A stretch of 64,000 nucleotides of DNA, from contig CAWJQP010000045.1 in assembly GCA_963844855.1 (NCBI GenBank), positions 124,001-188,000 on the forward strand. Reading direction: 5' to 3'. The position numbers and the translations under genes are program-made. Position 1 is the first letter of the stretch; each line of letters begins with the position of its first letter. The notes under the pieces were generated by a model. It did no database searches, was not told the origin of the DNA, and saw only the letters and a list, made by a program, of their open reading frames with translations. Of the stretch, positions 1-9,327 are shown piece after piece. The DNA is from DASQDN01 sp963844855 (lineage in GTDB: Bacteria; Acidobacteriota; Terriglobia; Bryobacterales; Bryobacteraceae).

Positions 1-1008
1 CTTGATACACGCATCCGGCAATTGCGCCCCGATGTCTTGCTGTTGGACGTGGCAACCGATCTCGATACGGCCGGCGAACTGATTCGCGCGGTTACTGCGC
101 AAAAGCCTCCTGTTCACGTGATCGGACTGCATACGCAGAACAATTCGGAAGCAATCTTGCGTTCGCTCCGGCACGGGGCCTCCGAGTTTCTCTTCGCTCC
201 ATTTGAGATCTCTGTTCAGGCAGCTGCCATTGCACGAATTCAGAAGCTGCTGCAGCCCACAAGCGGTGAACGCGAGGCGGGAAAAGTGGTTGTCTTTACG
301 AGCGCGAAACCAGGAAGCGGCGCTTCCACTCTCGCATTGCAGACCGCCTATGCCATTCGCCGATCTTCAGGAAAGCGAGTTCTGCTGGCCGACTTCGACC
401 TGATGGCGGGTTCGCTCGGTTTTCTGCTCAAGCTTGATCACGCATATTCGCTGGTCGATTTGATCCAGCAAGCCGATCGAATTGATTACGATCTATGGTC
501 GACCGTGACCGTTGACGCCGACGGCATCGATGTTCTTCCGGCGCCTGAAGTCCCGTTTACAGATTCGGTTGAGCAGGGCGGTCTGCACCAGGTGCTTCGA
601 ACACGCGCGGAACACGTATGAGTGGACCATCGTTGATCTGCCGAGCATATTCCACAGGTTAGCCTGCTGACGTTATCGGAGGCAGACGCGCGTTCCTCGT
701 TTCGACATCCGAACTTGGCGAGCCTGCATCTGGCTCGCAAGGCGGTCGAAGCTGGTGACGCAACTCGGCCTGGATTCGCAGAAAGTTCAGATCCTGGTCA
801 ACCGCATGGATAAGCGGACGGAACTCAACGCTTCGGACCTGACCAAGCTTTTCGAGTGCCATGTCGATACGCAGCTGCCCAATGATCCGCTTGCTCTGCA
901 GCGCGGCGTGACGCTCGGACAGCCTCTCGAAGGCGAGACCGAACTTGGGCAGAGCGGTCGACAGCGCTAGCCGGCAAAGCTAATGGGCGTCGTTCCCGAA
1001 GCCAATGA
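1..1008 (+). CDS. cpaE: CpaE/TadZ-like pilus-assembly ATPase (5' partial, frameshifted)
   Basis: MinD/ParA-like P-loop protein that localises Tad (Flp, type IVc) pilus machinery at the inner membrane. The frame is open from base 1, so the start lies upstream. Residues about 1-80 form a receiver-like domain (RPDVLLLDV). A deviant Walker A follows, AKPGSGASTLA, lacking the second lysine as is usual in TadZ/CpaE, then a Walker A' region (LLADFDLMAGSLG). After the in-frame stop at 619-621 the protein continues in other frames (TIVDLPSIFHR near 626, then LVTQLGLDSQKVQILVNR from about 752) and ends in a third frame at 1008. At least three small indels are needed, near 617, 660-690 and 963. Followed by cpaF on the same strand. 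Confidence 0.8.
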
Positions 1009-1071
1009 AGTCTCAAGGCCGTTTTGCTATCCGGCCTGTTGCTGTCACACTCGTAATGGAGTTAACGTTCG

Positions 1072-2453
1072 ATGCTGCCAACATTTGATTCCAAACCGCC
1101 CGCCGTCCGGCGGCCAACAGCTCTCCTGGGAGCAGCGGTTACTGAAAACGTCCAGTCAGAATCGCGGATCGCTCGAAGCCTGAGTACCAGGAGCTGAAGT
1201 TCACGCTTCACCGCAAGCTGCTGGACAAGATCAACCTCGAAGCGCTTGCGACGATTGACAATCAGCGCGTGCGCGCGGAAGTGCGGCAGGCGGTCATCTC
1301 GCTGATCGACAACGAGCCGACGCTGCTCAGTCGTCCTTCGAGAAGCAGCAGATCTCCGATGAGGTTCTCGACGAAGTCTTCGGACTTGGACCGCTTGAGC
1401 CGCTGCTGCAGGATCCGACCATCTCGGACATCCTGGTCAACGGCGCACAGCCAGGTCTACGTGGAGACGCAAGGGCCAGCTGGAACTGACGAGCGTTACC
1501 TTCCGCGACGACGGCCACCTTCTGCGAATCATCGACAAGATCGTTTCGCAGGTGGGACGCCGTGTCGACGAATCGACGCCGATGGTGGACGCGCGACTGT
1601 CTGACGGATCGCGTGTTAATGCGATCATTCCGCCGCTCGCGCTTGACGGCCCGCTGATGTCGATCCGCCGCTTTTCGCAAGACAAGCTGATGGGCGCTGA
1701 CCTGGTCGAGCGCAAGGCCATGACCGCGGGCATGATGGAACTGCTGGAGGCGGCCGTCAAAGCGAAGCTGAACATCATCATCGCGGGCGGAACCGGCGCC
1801 GGTAAGACGACGCTGCTGAACGCGCTCTCAGCATTCATCAATCCGAAGGAGCGCATCGTCACGATTGAAGACGCGGCGGAACTGCAGCTCAAGCAGCCGC
1901 ACGTCGCGCGTCTGGAAACCCGGCCGCCGAACCTCGAAGGCAACGGCGCAGTGCGGCAGCGCGAACTGCTGATCAACAGCTTGCGTATGCGTCCCGATCG
2001 CATCGTGGTCGGCGAAGTCCGAGGCGGTGAAGCGCTGGACATGTTGCAGGCCATGAACACGGGCCACGACGGATCGCTCACCACAGTTCACGCCAACAGC
2101 CCGCGCGATGCGATCTCGCGCCTCGAAGTGATGGTGTCGATGGCCAACGCGAACATGCAGCTGATTTCCATCCGCCAGCAGATCGCCAGCGCCGTTCACG
2201 TGCTGGTTGCAGGCTTCGCGCCTGAGCGACGGCTCGCGCCGGATCACCAACATCACCGAAGTCACCGGCATGGAAGTCGACATGGTGACGCTGCAGGACA
2301 TCTTACGTTTTCGAGAAGCGGGGCTTGTCTCCGGATGGCCGCGTGCTTGGACGTTTCGCCGCGACCGGTATCCGCCCCAAATTTTACGAGAAACTCCTGT
2401 CGGCAGGTATACGGCTCCGGCCAGATTTGTTCGATGAAGTGATGGAGGTCTGA
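1072..2453 (+). CDS. cpaF: CpaF/TadA secretion ATPase of Tad pilus (frameshifted)
   Basis: Hexameric VirB11/PulE-family ATPase that powers Tad pilus assembly on the cytoplasmic side. The ATG at 1072 has GGAG about 10 bases upstream. The long clean segment from about 1552 carries Walker A GGTGAGKTTLLNAL, the Asp box IEDAAELQL, Walker B LRMRPDRIVVGEVRG and the His box TGHDGSLTTVHANS. The N-terminal domain is recognisable but changes frame near 1182, 1333, 1447 and 1473. One break is an extra C inside CAG-C-CAG, another an extra CG before the SFEKQQISDEV segment. A further shift near 2215 joins VLVQ to a second-frame C-terminus (SDGSRRITNITEVTGMEVDM) and another near 2305 leads to the stop at 2453. 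Reconstructed length is about 460 residues, normal for the family. Confidence 0.88.
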
Positions 2454-2454
2454 A

Positions 2455-3435
2455 GTGGGAACTTTCATCGCGATACTGTCTGGTCTTCTGGGTCGTTTCG
2501 CTTGGCGCGTTCTTCTTCTTCTCGCGCTGGTTCCGATCGTCCGAGTCGGACAAGATCAAGAACCGGCTGGTTGGGAAAGAGAAGAAGGGAGCAAAAGGCG
2601 GACGCCAGAGTCGCACTGTTCGAGGCGGAGGAAGCGCCAAAGGGCAAGATCATTCCTCAGCTGATGAAGAAGTACAACCTGACAGCCAAGCTTCAGAAGA
2701 TCATCGAGCAGGCGGGGCTAAAGTGGAACCCGGTGAAGCTTGTCCATATGATGCCTGGCGGGCTTTCTTCTCGGCTATGCCATCGGCTATATGTTTCTGC
2801 CTTCGACAGTTCGCGGTCCGTACTGCTCTTGTGCTTGCCGCAGCTTTCGGTCGGCGCCCCTGCTTTATGTTATGCGATTGCGCGGCACGCGTCTGAAAGC
2901 ATTTGAAGAGGTCTTTCCCGATACCCTGGAATTCATCTCGCGATCGATGCGCGCCGGCCACGCATTCTCGGTATCGCTGGAGATGATCCATCGGGAATTC
3001 CCCGAGCCGTTGTCCGAGCGAGTTCCGACGGACGTTCGAAGAGCATAATCTCGGGTTGCCGCTGGATGTGGCGCTGCAGGGTCTTGCGAATCGGGTTCCG
3101 CTGCTCGACGTGCATTTCTTTGTTTCCGCTGTGCTGCTGCAGAAAAGCGACAGGCGGCAACCTCGCGGAGATCCTCGACAAGCTGGCCTATGTCATTCGC
3201 GAGCGTTTCAAACTGCGCGGCCGAATCAGGGCGATCAGCGCACACGGCAAGATGACGGGCATCGCGCTGACCTGTATCCCGATGGGCGTGGCAATCATGA
3301 TGTTCTTCGTCAATCCGGAATACATTAAGTTCTTCTTTGAAGACGAACTGGGTAACATCAATGATGGCCGCCGCCATCGGATTCCAGATTGTTGGCTACT
3401 TGATTATCAAGAAGATCGTCACGATCGAGGTTTAG
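2455..3435 (+). CDS. tadB: TadB-like inner-membrane pilus assembly protein (frameshifted)
   Basis: GspF-family integral membrane protein of the Tad pilus. It starts at GTG 2455 just after cpaF and ends at TAG 3433-3435, two bases before tadC. The first residues form a membrane segment (GTFIAILSGLL, then an FWVVSLGAFFFFSRW run in another frame). The cytoplasmic GspF/T2SSF core is clear: FEEVFPDTLEFISRSMRAGHAFS, then HNLGLPLDVALQGLANRVPLLDVHFFVSA and a GGNLAEILDKLAYVIRERFKLRG segment. The end is hydrophobic (MTGIALTCIPMGVAIMMFFV). Indels are needed near 2490, 2600, 2760, 2820, 3020, 3150 and 3360. Reconstructed length of about 325 residues is normal for TadB. Confidence 0.82.
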
Positions 3436-3437
3436 CG

Positions 3438-4358
3438 ATGGGCTTGTTTCTTACAGCTTTTCTGTTCGTTGTCGTCATGGCGGTGATTACCACCATTGGG
3501 CTGAAGTTTTACGTGCGGCCGAAAGAGGCGATGGATCGCGTTGCTGGGATCGCCGTCGGTCACACCGAGCATATTCCGTCTCATCCGAGCCTGGCCATCC
3601 GGGAGCTTTTGCAGCGGCTGGGAGATGTTCTCCCGGCGAGTCCAAAGGACGTTACGGTCATGCAGCGGCGCCTGATTCGCGCTGGTTTCCGCGGACCGAA
3701 TGCATTGAAGATTCTGTATGGATGCAAGCTGGTTTTCGTGATCCTGCTGCCGGTTCTGGCGACTTACCTGGTCGCTACCGCCGAGATGGAGACCGAGCGC
3801 AAGATCATGACGATACTCGCCTTCACTGCGGCCGGGTTCTTTGGTCCGAACCAGTACGTGAAAATGATCTCGCAGCGCAGACAGAAAGAGATTCGGCGCG
3901 GTATGCCGAACGCCCTCGATCTTCTGGTGGTTTGCGTCGAGTCGGGTCTAGGGCTGGACCAGGCAATTCTGCAGGTGGCCAAGGAACTGGATCATGCTCA
4001 TCCGGAGATCAGCGAGGAGTTTGCTCTCGTAAATCTCGAGCTGAAAGCGGGTAAGCGCCGCACTGAGGCGCTGCGTAATCTGGCCGAACGGACGAATGTC
4101 GACGAGTTGAAGAAGCTGGTCGCCGTCCTCATCCAGGCCGATCGTTTTGGTACCGGCATCGCTCAGAGCTTACGCGGACACGCTGATTTCATGCGTGTTC
4201 AGGCCAGGCAGGTAGCTGAAGAGAAGGCTGCAAAACTCGGCGTGAAACTCGTCTTTCCGATTTTCTTTTGCATTTTGCCGTCGCTTTTCGTGGTTACAGT
4301 TGGACCGATCGGGGCCAAGATTGTGCGGGAACTCTTCCCTATGATGCAAGGTATGTAG
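3438..4358 (+). CDS. tadC: TadC-like inner-membrane pilus assembly protein
   Basis: Second GspF-family membrane protein of the Tad machine, 306 residues and intact, unlike the three genes before it. I chose ATG 3438 because tadB ends at 3435 and the longer upstream frame is only tadB sequence. Membrane segment at residues 3-24 (LFLTAFLFVVVMAVITTIGL), a central pair near residues 95-130, then the T2SSF signature GMPNALDLLVVCVESGLGLD and ALVNLELKAGKRRTEALRNLAER. It ends with LKKLVAVLIQADRFGTGIAQ and a final hydrophobic segment (VFPIFFCILPSLFVVTVGP). It closes the Tad cluster; no pilin, TadV or TadG gene is visible in the window, and those probably lie upstream. Confidence 0.9.
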   Translation: MGLFLTAFLFVVVMAVITTIGLKFYVRPKEAMDRVAGIAVGHTEHIPSHPSLAIRELLQRLGDVLPASPKDVTVMQRRLIRAGFRGPNALKILYGCKLVFVILLPVLATYLVATAEMETERKIMTILAFTAAGFFGPNQYVKMISQRRQKEIRRGMPNALDLLVVCVESGLGLDQAILQVAKELDHAHPEISEEFALVNLELKAGKRRTEALRNLAERTNVDELKKLVAVLIQADRFGTGIAQSLRGHADFMRVQARQVAEEKAAKLGVKLVFPIFFCILPSLFVVTVGPIGAKIVRELFPMMQGM

Positions 4359-4457
4359 GGCCGGGCAGGGGATTTAAGCGGCAGTATAACACACAAGCTT
4401 TTCGCCGGCGGGTGATGCCGTCGGCGGGATAGGGCCGCACATGCGGTCGAAACGATT

Positions 4458-4480
4458 CGTGTGCCGAAACTAAGCACACG
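4458..4480 (+). promoter_or_regulatory. Perfect hairpin directly before a small ORF
   Basis: CGTGTGC (4458-4464) and GCACACG (4474-4480) form a perfect 7-bp stem with a 9-base loop, ten bases before the Shine-Dalgarno sequence of the 28-codon ORF at 4501. A shorter stem CCGCA/TGCGG lies just upstream (around 4434-4446). No run of T follows, so it is not a standard terminator. It may affect translation of the small ORF; this is inference. The rest of 4359-4500 shows no gene. Confidence 0.4.
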
Positions 4481-4500
4481 CCTAAAAGGAAGGAGAAGCA

Positions 4501-4587
4501 ATGGATACGGTACGTATTGTTTGCGCGGTGGTCGCGGTAGTTTTACTTGGACTAATCGTGCTCCGCCGAAAGAAAACCGCGGAGTAA
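4501..4587 (+). CDS. Very small single-span membrane protein (28 aa)
   Basis: ATG at 4501 is preceded at ideal spacing by AAGGAAGGAGA, one of the strongest ribosome-binding sites in the window. The 28 residues are a short acidic/basic start (MDTVR), one hydrophobic helix (residues 6-20, IVCAVVAVVLLGLIV) and a basic tail (LRRKKTAE), giving an N-out/C-in topology. I do not recognise a family. It is not a Flp pilin because the pilin cleavage motif is missing. It lies between tadC and the electron-conduit operon and could belong to either, or be a leader peptide for the operon starting at 4736. Confidence 0.5.
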   Translation: MDTVRIVCAVVAVVLLGLIVLRRKKTAE

Positions 4588-4735
4588 CTCACAACTGTGA
4601 ACATGCATCCCTGAGGGGCGCGTTGCCTCTGCAGCTACGCGCCTGCAGGCGAAATGTATTCGGAGAAATCGCTGGTAGAGGTTTGACCTGCGTCCACGCC
4701 GGAGGCTGTGGGACGGGTCTGGTTTGAGGTCACTT
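4588..4735 (+). promoter_or_regulatory. Structured leader before the 4736 operon
   Basis: This gap contains a perfect 7-bp stem, GGCGCGT (4617-4623) with ACGCGCC (4637-4643), followed by CTGCAG repeats and a GC-rich stretch. It resembles no riboswitch class that I know. The downstream operon may be controlled here, but this rests on the inverted repeat only. Confidence 0.25.
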
Positions 4736-7726
4736 ATGAGCAGGTATCGCATCTCGACATCCCGAGTTTTGAGGTTGGCTCTCGCCATGAGCCTTGCGGC
4801 TTCGGCGTGGGCCGGAACATTTGGCAAGGTCATCCCGATTGGTGGCCATGCGTCCGACATTGCGATCGATGAAGCGCGAGGTGTGCTGTACATTGCCAAC
4901 TTCAGCGCAAACCGCGTCGAGGTCATGTCGCTGGCCGATCACTCTATTCAGCGGTCGATGAACGTTGCGGCTCAGCCCGGGTCTCTTGCGCTATCACCGG
5001 ATGGTAAGTACCTGGTGATTACACACTACGGAAACTTCGCTGCGCCCAATTCTCCTAATAACGCGCTGACGGTGGTTGATCTTACTTCGAATGCGCGCCA
5101 AACGTTCGCGATGGGTAATCCACCTCTGGGTGTTGCCTTTGGCATCGACGGACGAGCGCTAATAGTGACAACTTCCGAGTTTCTGTCGTTTGATCCCATC
5201 TCCGGCGGCATGCAGGTGATCGATACCGTGACAGGATTTGTGGCGAAGACCTTACCTCAGCCTCTTGCGACGCCACCGACTCAGATCGTGGCCACGTCCT
5301 TGGCGAACTCGAGTGACGGTGTCGTGATCGTTGGAATTACTGACCAGTTTCTTTTCCGCTACGATTCGAATCGCAAAGTTCTCAGCGGCAGAAACTACAC
5401 GTCCAGTCCGACGATGGGGCCCAGGGCGATCAGCGTGAATCGTGATGGAACATCCTCGATGACAGGATGGACCCTGAGAGATCTCGATTTTTATATCGTG
5501 TCGCAACTCCCCAATGTTACGGGTGAGTTGAACATCGGGTCGGTGATGATCGACTCGCAGCGGAATCTCGTGTACGCCCAGATGGGTGAGGTCGGTTCCA
5601 CGGTTCCGGTATTGCAGGTAGCGGACGCGGATAATCTCACGGTGCGTGAGCGTCTCCTGCTTGCCGAAAACCTGTCGGGTAAGAGCCTCCTTTCAAGTGA
5701 TGGCTCAACACTGTATTCGTTGTCGCAAAGTGGAGTAACCGTTCTTCCGGTCGGCCAGCTACACTTGGCTCCGCGCGTAGTGGCGTCGGCAACCGACCTT
5801 TCCTTCCGCGGAAACTTCTGCGATCGCAACATTGCAACCCAGGAAGTGACGATCACGAGCGAAGGCGCGTCAACCGACTTTAAGTTGACGTCGGACAATC
5901 CTGCGGTGCGGATCTCGCCGAGCAGTGGAGTTACACCCGCAACAGTAAGAATCAGCGTTGAGCCCAGTGCTTTCCAGAACTCCAAGGGTACATCGACCGT
6001 GAACATAAAGATCGAATCGTCGCGAGCGGTGAATCAAGCTAAGCCGATCCGGTTGCTGATCAACTCTCGCGAGCCGGACCAGCGTGGAAACGTAGTCAGT
6101 GTCAGTGGAAAGCTGGTTGATATCGCCTCCGATCCGGACCGCGACCGCTTCTTCATCCTGCGTCAGGATCGCAATGAAGTTCTGGTCTTCGACGGCACAA
6201 CTTTTACTCAGACCGCAACGCTGCGAACCTACAACACTCCTACGGCCATGACGATCACGTTCGATCGTAGATACCTTCTGGTAGGTCACGAAAACTCACA
6301 CCTTGTTAGCGTCTTCGACATGGAAACCCTTGAGCCGGAACGGCCGATCCGTTTGTCCACGGGTGACTACGCACAAGCACTGGCGGCGTCGGGCAAAGCG
6401 ATTCTGGCTATGACCCGGGATGGTTCCGGTCGGGAGAACCAGATACATCGACTGGACATCGCGACTCGAAGCAGCATGGCCCTGCCGACCCTCGGCGTTT
6501 TTGAGAATAAGATGCCGCTCGGAACCGCTATGACCGCTTCTCCGAACGGGCGCTACATTCTCATCGCTCAACCCGACGGTGGTTTGATGCTTTACGATTC
6601 CTCCGCGGACACGTTCACCATTTCGCGAAAAGAAACCACGGCTCTTACGGGCGCGTATGCAGCTTCCAACTTCGACCAGTTCGTGGTCGGCAACGCATTA
6701 CTGAATTCCTCGCTTGTGCCGATCAAGCGGTTCGAAGAAGGCACCGGAAGGTCGTCAGGCTTTATGTTCCTCGACAATCAAACCGCATTCCGGATTACGG
6801 CCCCAAACTCATCGGCTCCCGGCGTTCTGCAACGTGTCGATCTTGAGAATGGAACTGGAATCCGTCCGACTCGGACGAGCGAAGCTCCTCTTCTCGGTGC
6901 CACCGCCGCTGGAGCGACGGACGCGTTCACCCGCACTTTAGCGCCGCTCGCGAGCCGCAATGCAATCGTGGCGCTTACGACGTCGGGATTCACCGTATTC
7001 CCGTGGGCCTTTGACACGGGAACAGCGCCGCCGCGCCTGGACCGGATTGTGAATGCGGCCGACGGTACACAGCCGGTTGCTCCGGGAGGCTTGATCAGCC
7101 TCTATGGATCCGATCTCAGCCCCGTCAGTCAGTCGACACGGCAGTCCCCATTGCCTACTGTTCTCGGCGAGAGTTGCCTCACGGTGAATGGTCAGCCGGT
7201 TCCGGTGATGTTTGTTTCGCCGCGCCAGATCAATGCGCAGCTTCCCTTCGCGGTTGACGGAAATACTCAGATCGTTCTCCGCACGCCGGGTGGTGTGAGC
7301 GATGCCTTCAACGTGACGATTCTTCCGGCGGCCCCGAGTGTTTTCCGCAACAGCACCGCCGGTCCTGAAACTGGTGTCGCGACCGTCGTTCGCGGAACGA
7401 ACGGCTACGTCGTGACGCCTTCCAATCCCGTTCATCGCGGTGACATCCTCAGCATTTACGCGACAGGTCTGGGTCGGACAACGCCGTCTGTCGAAACTGG
7501 TGTACCTTCGCCTGCCGAGCCGCTGGCATCTGCCCTGATCCCGCCTGTTGTCACCATCGGTGGCGTTCCGGTCGAAGTCCAGTTTGCCGGATTAACCCCA
7601 GGCGAAATCGGCGTGTATCAGATCAACGTGCGTGTCACCGACACTGTGCCACTCGGTCTCAGCGTTCCGCTGGACATCAGGCAGGGTTCCGGATCCACCT
7701 CGCTATCGGTAAGGGTCGTCCAATAG
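4736..7726 (+). CDS. Secreted beta-propeller protein with C-terminal TIGR03437 domain
   Basis: A 996-residue exported protein of unknown function. ATG 4736 gives a clean signal peptide (MSRYRISTSRVLRLALAMSL, cleavage after ASAWA). Residues about 35-340 and 430-730 are YVTN/WD-like repeats (GHASDIAIDEARGVLYIANF, then SLALSPDGKYLVITH), i.e. two propellers. Between them lies an Ig-like segment (VASATDLSFRGNFCDRN to SSRAVN). Residues about 770-996 are a TIGR03437 domain, a C-terminal module expanded in Solibacter: VNAADGTQPVAPGGLISLYG, INAQLPFAVDG and YATGLGRTTP. It heads a run of five genes whose gaps are 12, 7, 4 and 3 bases, so it is probably co-transcribed with the cytochrome and porin genes. 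A surface or periplasmic binding role is plausible but not shown. Confidence 0.85.
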   Translation: MSRYRISTSRVLRLALAMSLAASAWAGTFGKVIPIGGHASDIAIDEARGVLYIANFSANRVEVMSLADHSIQRSMNVAAQPGSLALSPDGKYLVITHYGNFAAPNSPNNALTVVDLTSNARQTFAMGNPPLGVAFGIDGRALIVTTSEFLSFDPISGGMQVIDTVTGFVAKTLPQPLATPPTQIVATSLANSSDGVVIVGITDQFLFRYDSNRKVLSGRNYTSSPTMGPRAISVNRDGTSSMTGWTLRDLDFYIVSQLPNVTGELNIGSVMIDSQRNLVYAQMGEVGSTVPVLQVADADNLTVRERLLLAENLSGKSLLSSDGSTLYSLSQSGVTVLPVGQLHLAPRVVASATDLSFRGNFCDRNIATQEVTITSEGASTDFKLTSDNPAVRISPSSGVTPATVRISVEPSAFQNSKGTSTVNIKIESSRAVNQAKPIRLLINSREPDQRGNVVSVSGKLVDIASDPDRDRFFILRQDRNEVLVFDGTTFTQTATLRTYNTPTAMTITFDRRYLLVGHENSHLVSVFDMETLEPERPIRLSTGDYAQALAASGKAILAMTRDGSGRENQIHRLDIATRSSMALPTLGVFENKMPLGTAMTASPNGRYILIAQPDGGLMLYDSSADTFTISRKETTALTGAYAASNFDQFVVGNALLNSSLVPIKRFEEGTGRSSGFMFLDNQTAFRITAPNSSAPGVLQRVDLENGTGIRPTRTSEAPLLGATAAGATDAFTRTLAPLASRNAIVALTTSGFTVFPWAFDTGTAPPRLDRIVNAADGTQPVAPGGLISLYGSDLSPVSQSTRQSPLPTVLGESCLTVNGQPVPVMFVSPRQINAQLPFAVDGNTQIVLRTPGGVSDAFNVTILPAAPSVFRNSTAGPETGVATVVRGTNGYVVTPSNPVHRGDILSIYATGLGRTTPSVETGVPSPAEPLASALIPPVVTIGGVPVEVQFAGLTPGEIGVYQINVRVTDTVPLGLSVPLDIRQGSGSTSLSVRVVQ

Positions 7727-7738
7727 AAAGAACCAATT

Positions 7739-8371
7739 ATGAGAATCATTTGCTTTCTCGCAACCGTTCTGGTCGCGTTGCCCGCTTTCGCCCAGAAGTA
7801 TGAGTTTGGATTCAATGGCGGCGTAAGCATGTACGGGAAGAAAACCGTGACAAACCCCCGCGGTGACGCGGAAGCCGGCTTCAAGACGGGCTGGGTGGCC
7901 GGGTTCCATCTCGGCCACAACATGTACGAATATGCGGGCGGAGAGATCCGCTACACGTTCCTGCAGAACGACATGAAGCTCGAATCGGGATCGGCCAGCG
8001 CCAGTTTCGGCGCTCAGGCGCACGCGATTCATTACGATTTCCTGCTCCACACGGCGGGCCGGAACGCTTCCATCCGTCCCTATGTTGCTGTCGGCGCCGG
8101 AGTCAAGTTCTTCAAGGGTACCGGCGAAGAGCAGCCGTTCCAGCCTCTGAGCAATATTGCCTTGCTCACCAAGACGACGGACATGCGGCCCATGGCGTCG
8201 ATTGGCGGGGGTGTAAAGGCGAAACTAACCGATAAGATTTGGCTTCGTTTCGATGTTCACGACTATTTGACAAGCTTCCCGAAAGACATCATCGCCCCGG
8301 CCGCCGGATCGAGTGTGAGCGGCTGGATCAACAACATCGTCGGGACAGGCGGAATTACGTTTACGTTCTGA
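7739..8371 (+). CDS. Small outer-membrane beta-barrel protein
   Basis: 210 residues with a signal peptide (MRIICFLATVLVALPAFAQ) followed by alternating polar/hydrophobic strands typical of OmpA/OmpW-like eight-stranded barrels: YEFGFNGGVSMYG, GWVAGFHLGHNMYEYAGGEI, RPYVAVGAGVKFF, MASIGGGVKAKLTDKIWLRF. It ends GTGGITFTF with an aromatic final residue, the usual signal for outer-membrane insertion. It sits 12 bases after the propeller gene and 7 before the cytochrome gene. Function is unknown; it may be an accessory of the conduit. Confidence 0.75.
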   Translation: MRIICFLATVLVALPAFAQKYEFGFNGGVSMYGKKTVTNPRGDAEAGFKTGWVAGFHLGHNMYEYAGGEIRYTFLQNDMKLESGSASASFGAQAHAIHYDFLLHTAGRNASIRPYVAVGAGVKFFKGTGEEQPFQPLSNIALLTKTTDMRPMASIGGGVKAKLTDKIWLRFDVHDYLTSFPKDIIAPAAGSSVSGWINNIVGTGGITFTF

Positions 8372-8378
8372 GCATAAT

Positions 8379-9323
8379 GTGAAGGTGCGCTCGTTTACAA
8401 CGACTATCTTCCTTGCAATGGCGGCCTGGTCGCAGACTGGGCCGCTGCAAACCCCAGTCGATCCGAACTTTCCTCAATACGTCGGCAGCGCCGTCTGCAA
8501 GACCTGTCATCCGGACGTCTGGTCCAACTTCTATAAAAACCCGCACTACAAGTCGCTTGCATCGGGAACCGCCGCGCCGGACAAGACCGGTTGCGAGAGC
8601 TGTCATGGTCCTGGCAAGGCGCACGTAGAGGCTCGGGGTGGGAAGGCGACGATCGTCGCGTTTAGCGAGTTGTCTCCGAAAGCGACACTCGATAACTGCC
8701 TCTCCTGTCACGGCAAAGATATTAGCCGTACTGAAATTCGCCGGTCGGATCACTCGCAGAACGATGTGGTGTGTTCCTCATGCCACTCCATTCACCGATC
8801 ACCGACACCGAAGTTCCTGCTCGCGAAGAAGCAGGTAAACCTCTGCTACGACTGCCATGCCCAGGTGCGCGCGCAGTTCAACATGCCGTCGAAGCATCGT
8901 GTTAACGAAGGCGTAATGACTTGTAGTGACTGTCATAATCCGCACGGCGCTCCTGCCCCAACGTGGCGCATGAGCGCACGGCCTCGCATGGTGGATCAGG
9001 GACTTGTAAACGAGCAGCCCTGCCTGCGGTGCCATACCGACAAACGCGGTCCCTTCCTTTTCGAACACGTCGCAGTACGGGTGGACGGTTGTGAGTCGTG
9101 TCACTCACCCCACGGTTCGACGAACGCCCGGTTGTTGAAACGCCCTGTGCTCTTCACCCTCTGTCTCGAGTGCCATACCGGCCAAAGCGGATTTGGCCGC
9201 ACGGGAGAAGGCATCCCCACTCAGTCTCCATCGCACAACATGGCCGATCCGAAGTATCGGAATTGCACGACGTGCCATGTGCGAATTCACGGCAGTAATG
9301 CCGACCAGCGGTTTCTGAGGTAA
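8379..9323 (+). CDS. Decaheme c-type cytochrome, MtrA/DmsE-like
   Basis: Periplasmic multiheme cytochrome of 314 residues with exactly ten CXXCH motifs: CKTCH, CESCH, CLSCH, CSSCH, CYDCH, CSDCH, CLRCH, CESCH, CLECH and CTTCH. The first falls near residue 40, after a signal peptide (GTG start, KVRSFTTTIFLAMAAWSQ). Size, heme number and spacing are those of the MtrA/PioA/DmsE family, which threads through an outer-membrane porin and carries electrons between periplasm and outside. The next gene, four bases on, encodes such a porin. No extracellular OmcA/MtrC-like cytochrome and no CymA-like quinol oxidase lie in the window. Confidence 0.92.
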   Translation: MKVRSFTTTIFLAMAAWSQTGPLQTPVDPNFPQYVGSAVCKTCHPDVWSNFYKNPHYKSLASGTAAPDKTGCESCHGPGKAHVEARGGKATIVAFSELSPKATLDNCLSCHGKDISRTEIRRSDHSQNDVVCSSCHSIHRSPTPKFLLAKKQVNLCYDCHAQVRAQFNMPSKHRVNEGVMTCSDCHNPHGAPAPTWRMSARPRMVDQGLVNEQPCLRCHTDKRGPFLFEHVAVRVDGCESCHSPHGSTNARLLKRPVLFTLCLECHTGQSGFGRTGEGIPTQSPSHNMADPKYRNCTTCHVRIHGSNADQRFLR

Positions 9324-9327
9324 CGTC

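Noticed and set aside
1828..2640. 270-codon minus-strand open frame
   Set aside because: Antisense to cpaF/tadB, which are well supported.
4501..4587. Flp-type pilin after the tad genes
   Set aside because: The 28-residue ORF is too short and lacks the prepilin cleavage motif and conserved Glu/Tyr, so it is not a pilin.
4588..4735. Riboswitch (c-di-GMP or cobalamin) in the leader
   Set aside because: The stems are real, but the conserved core bases of these classes are not present.
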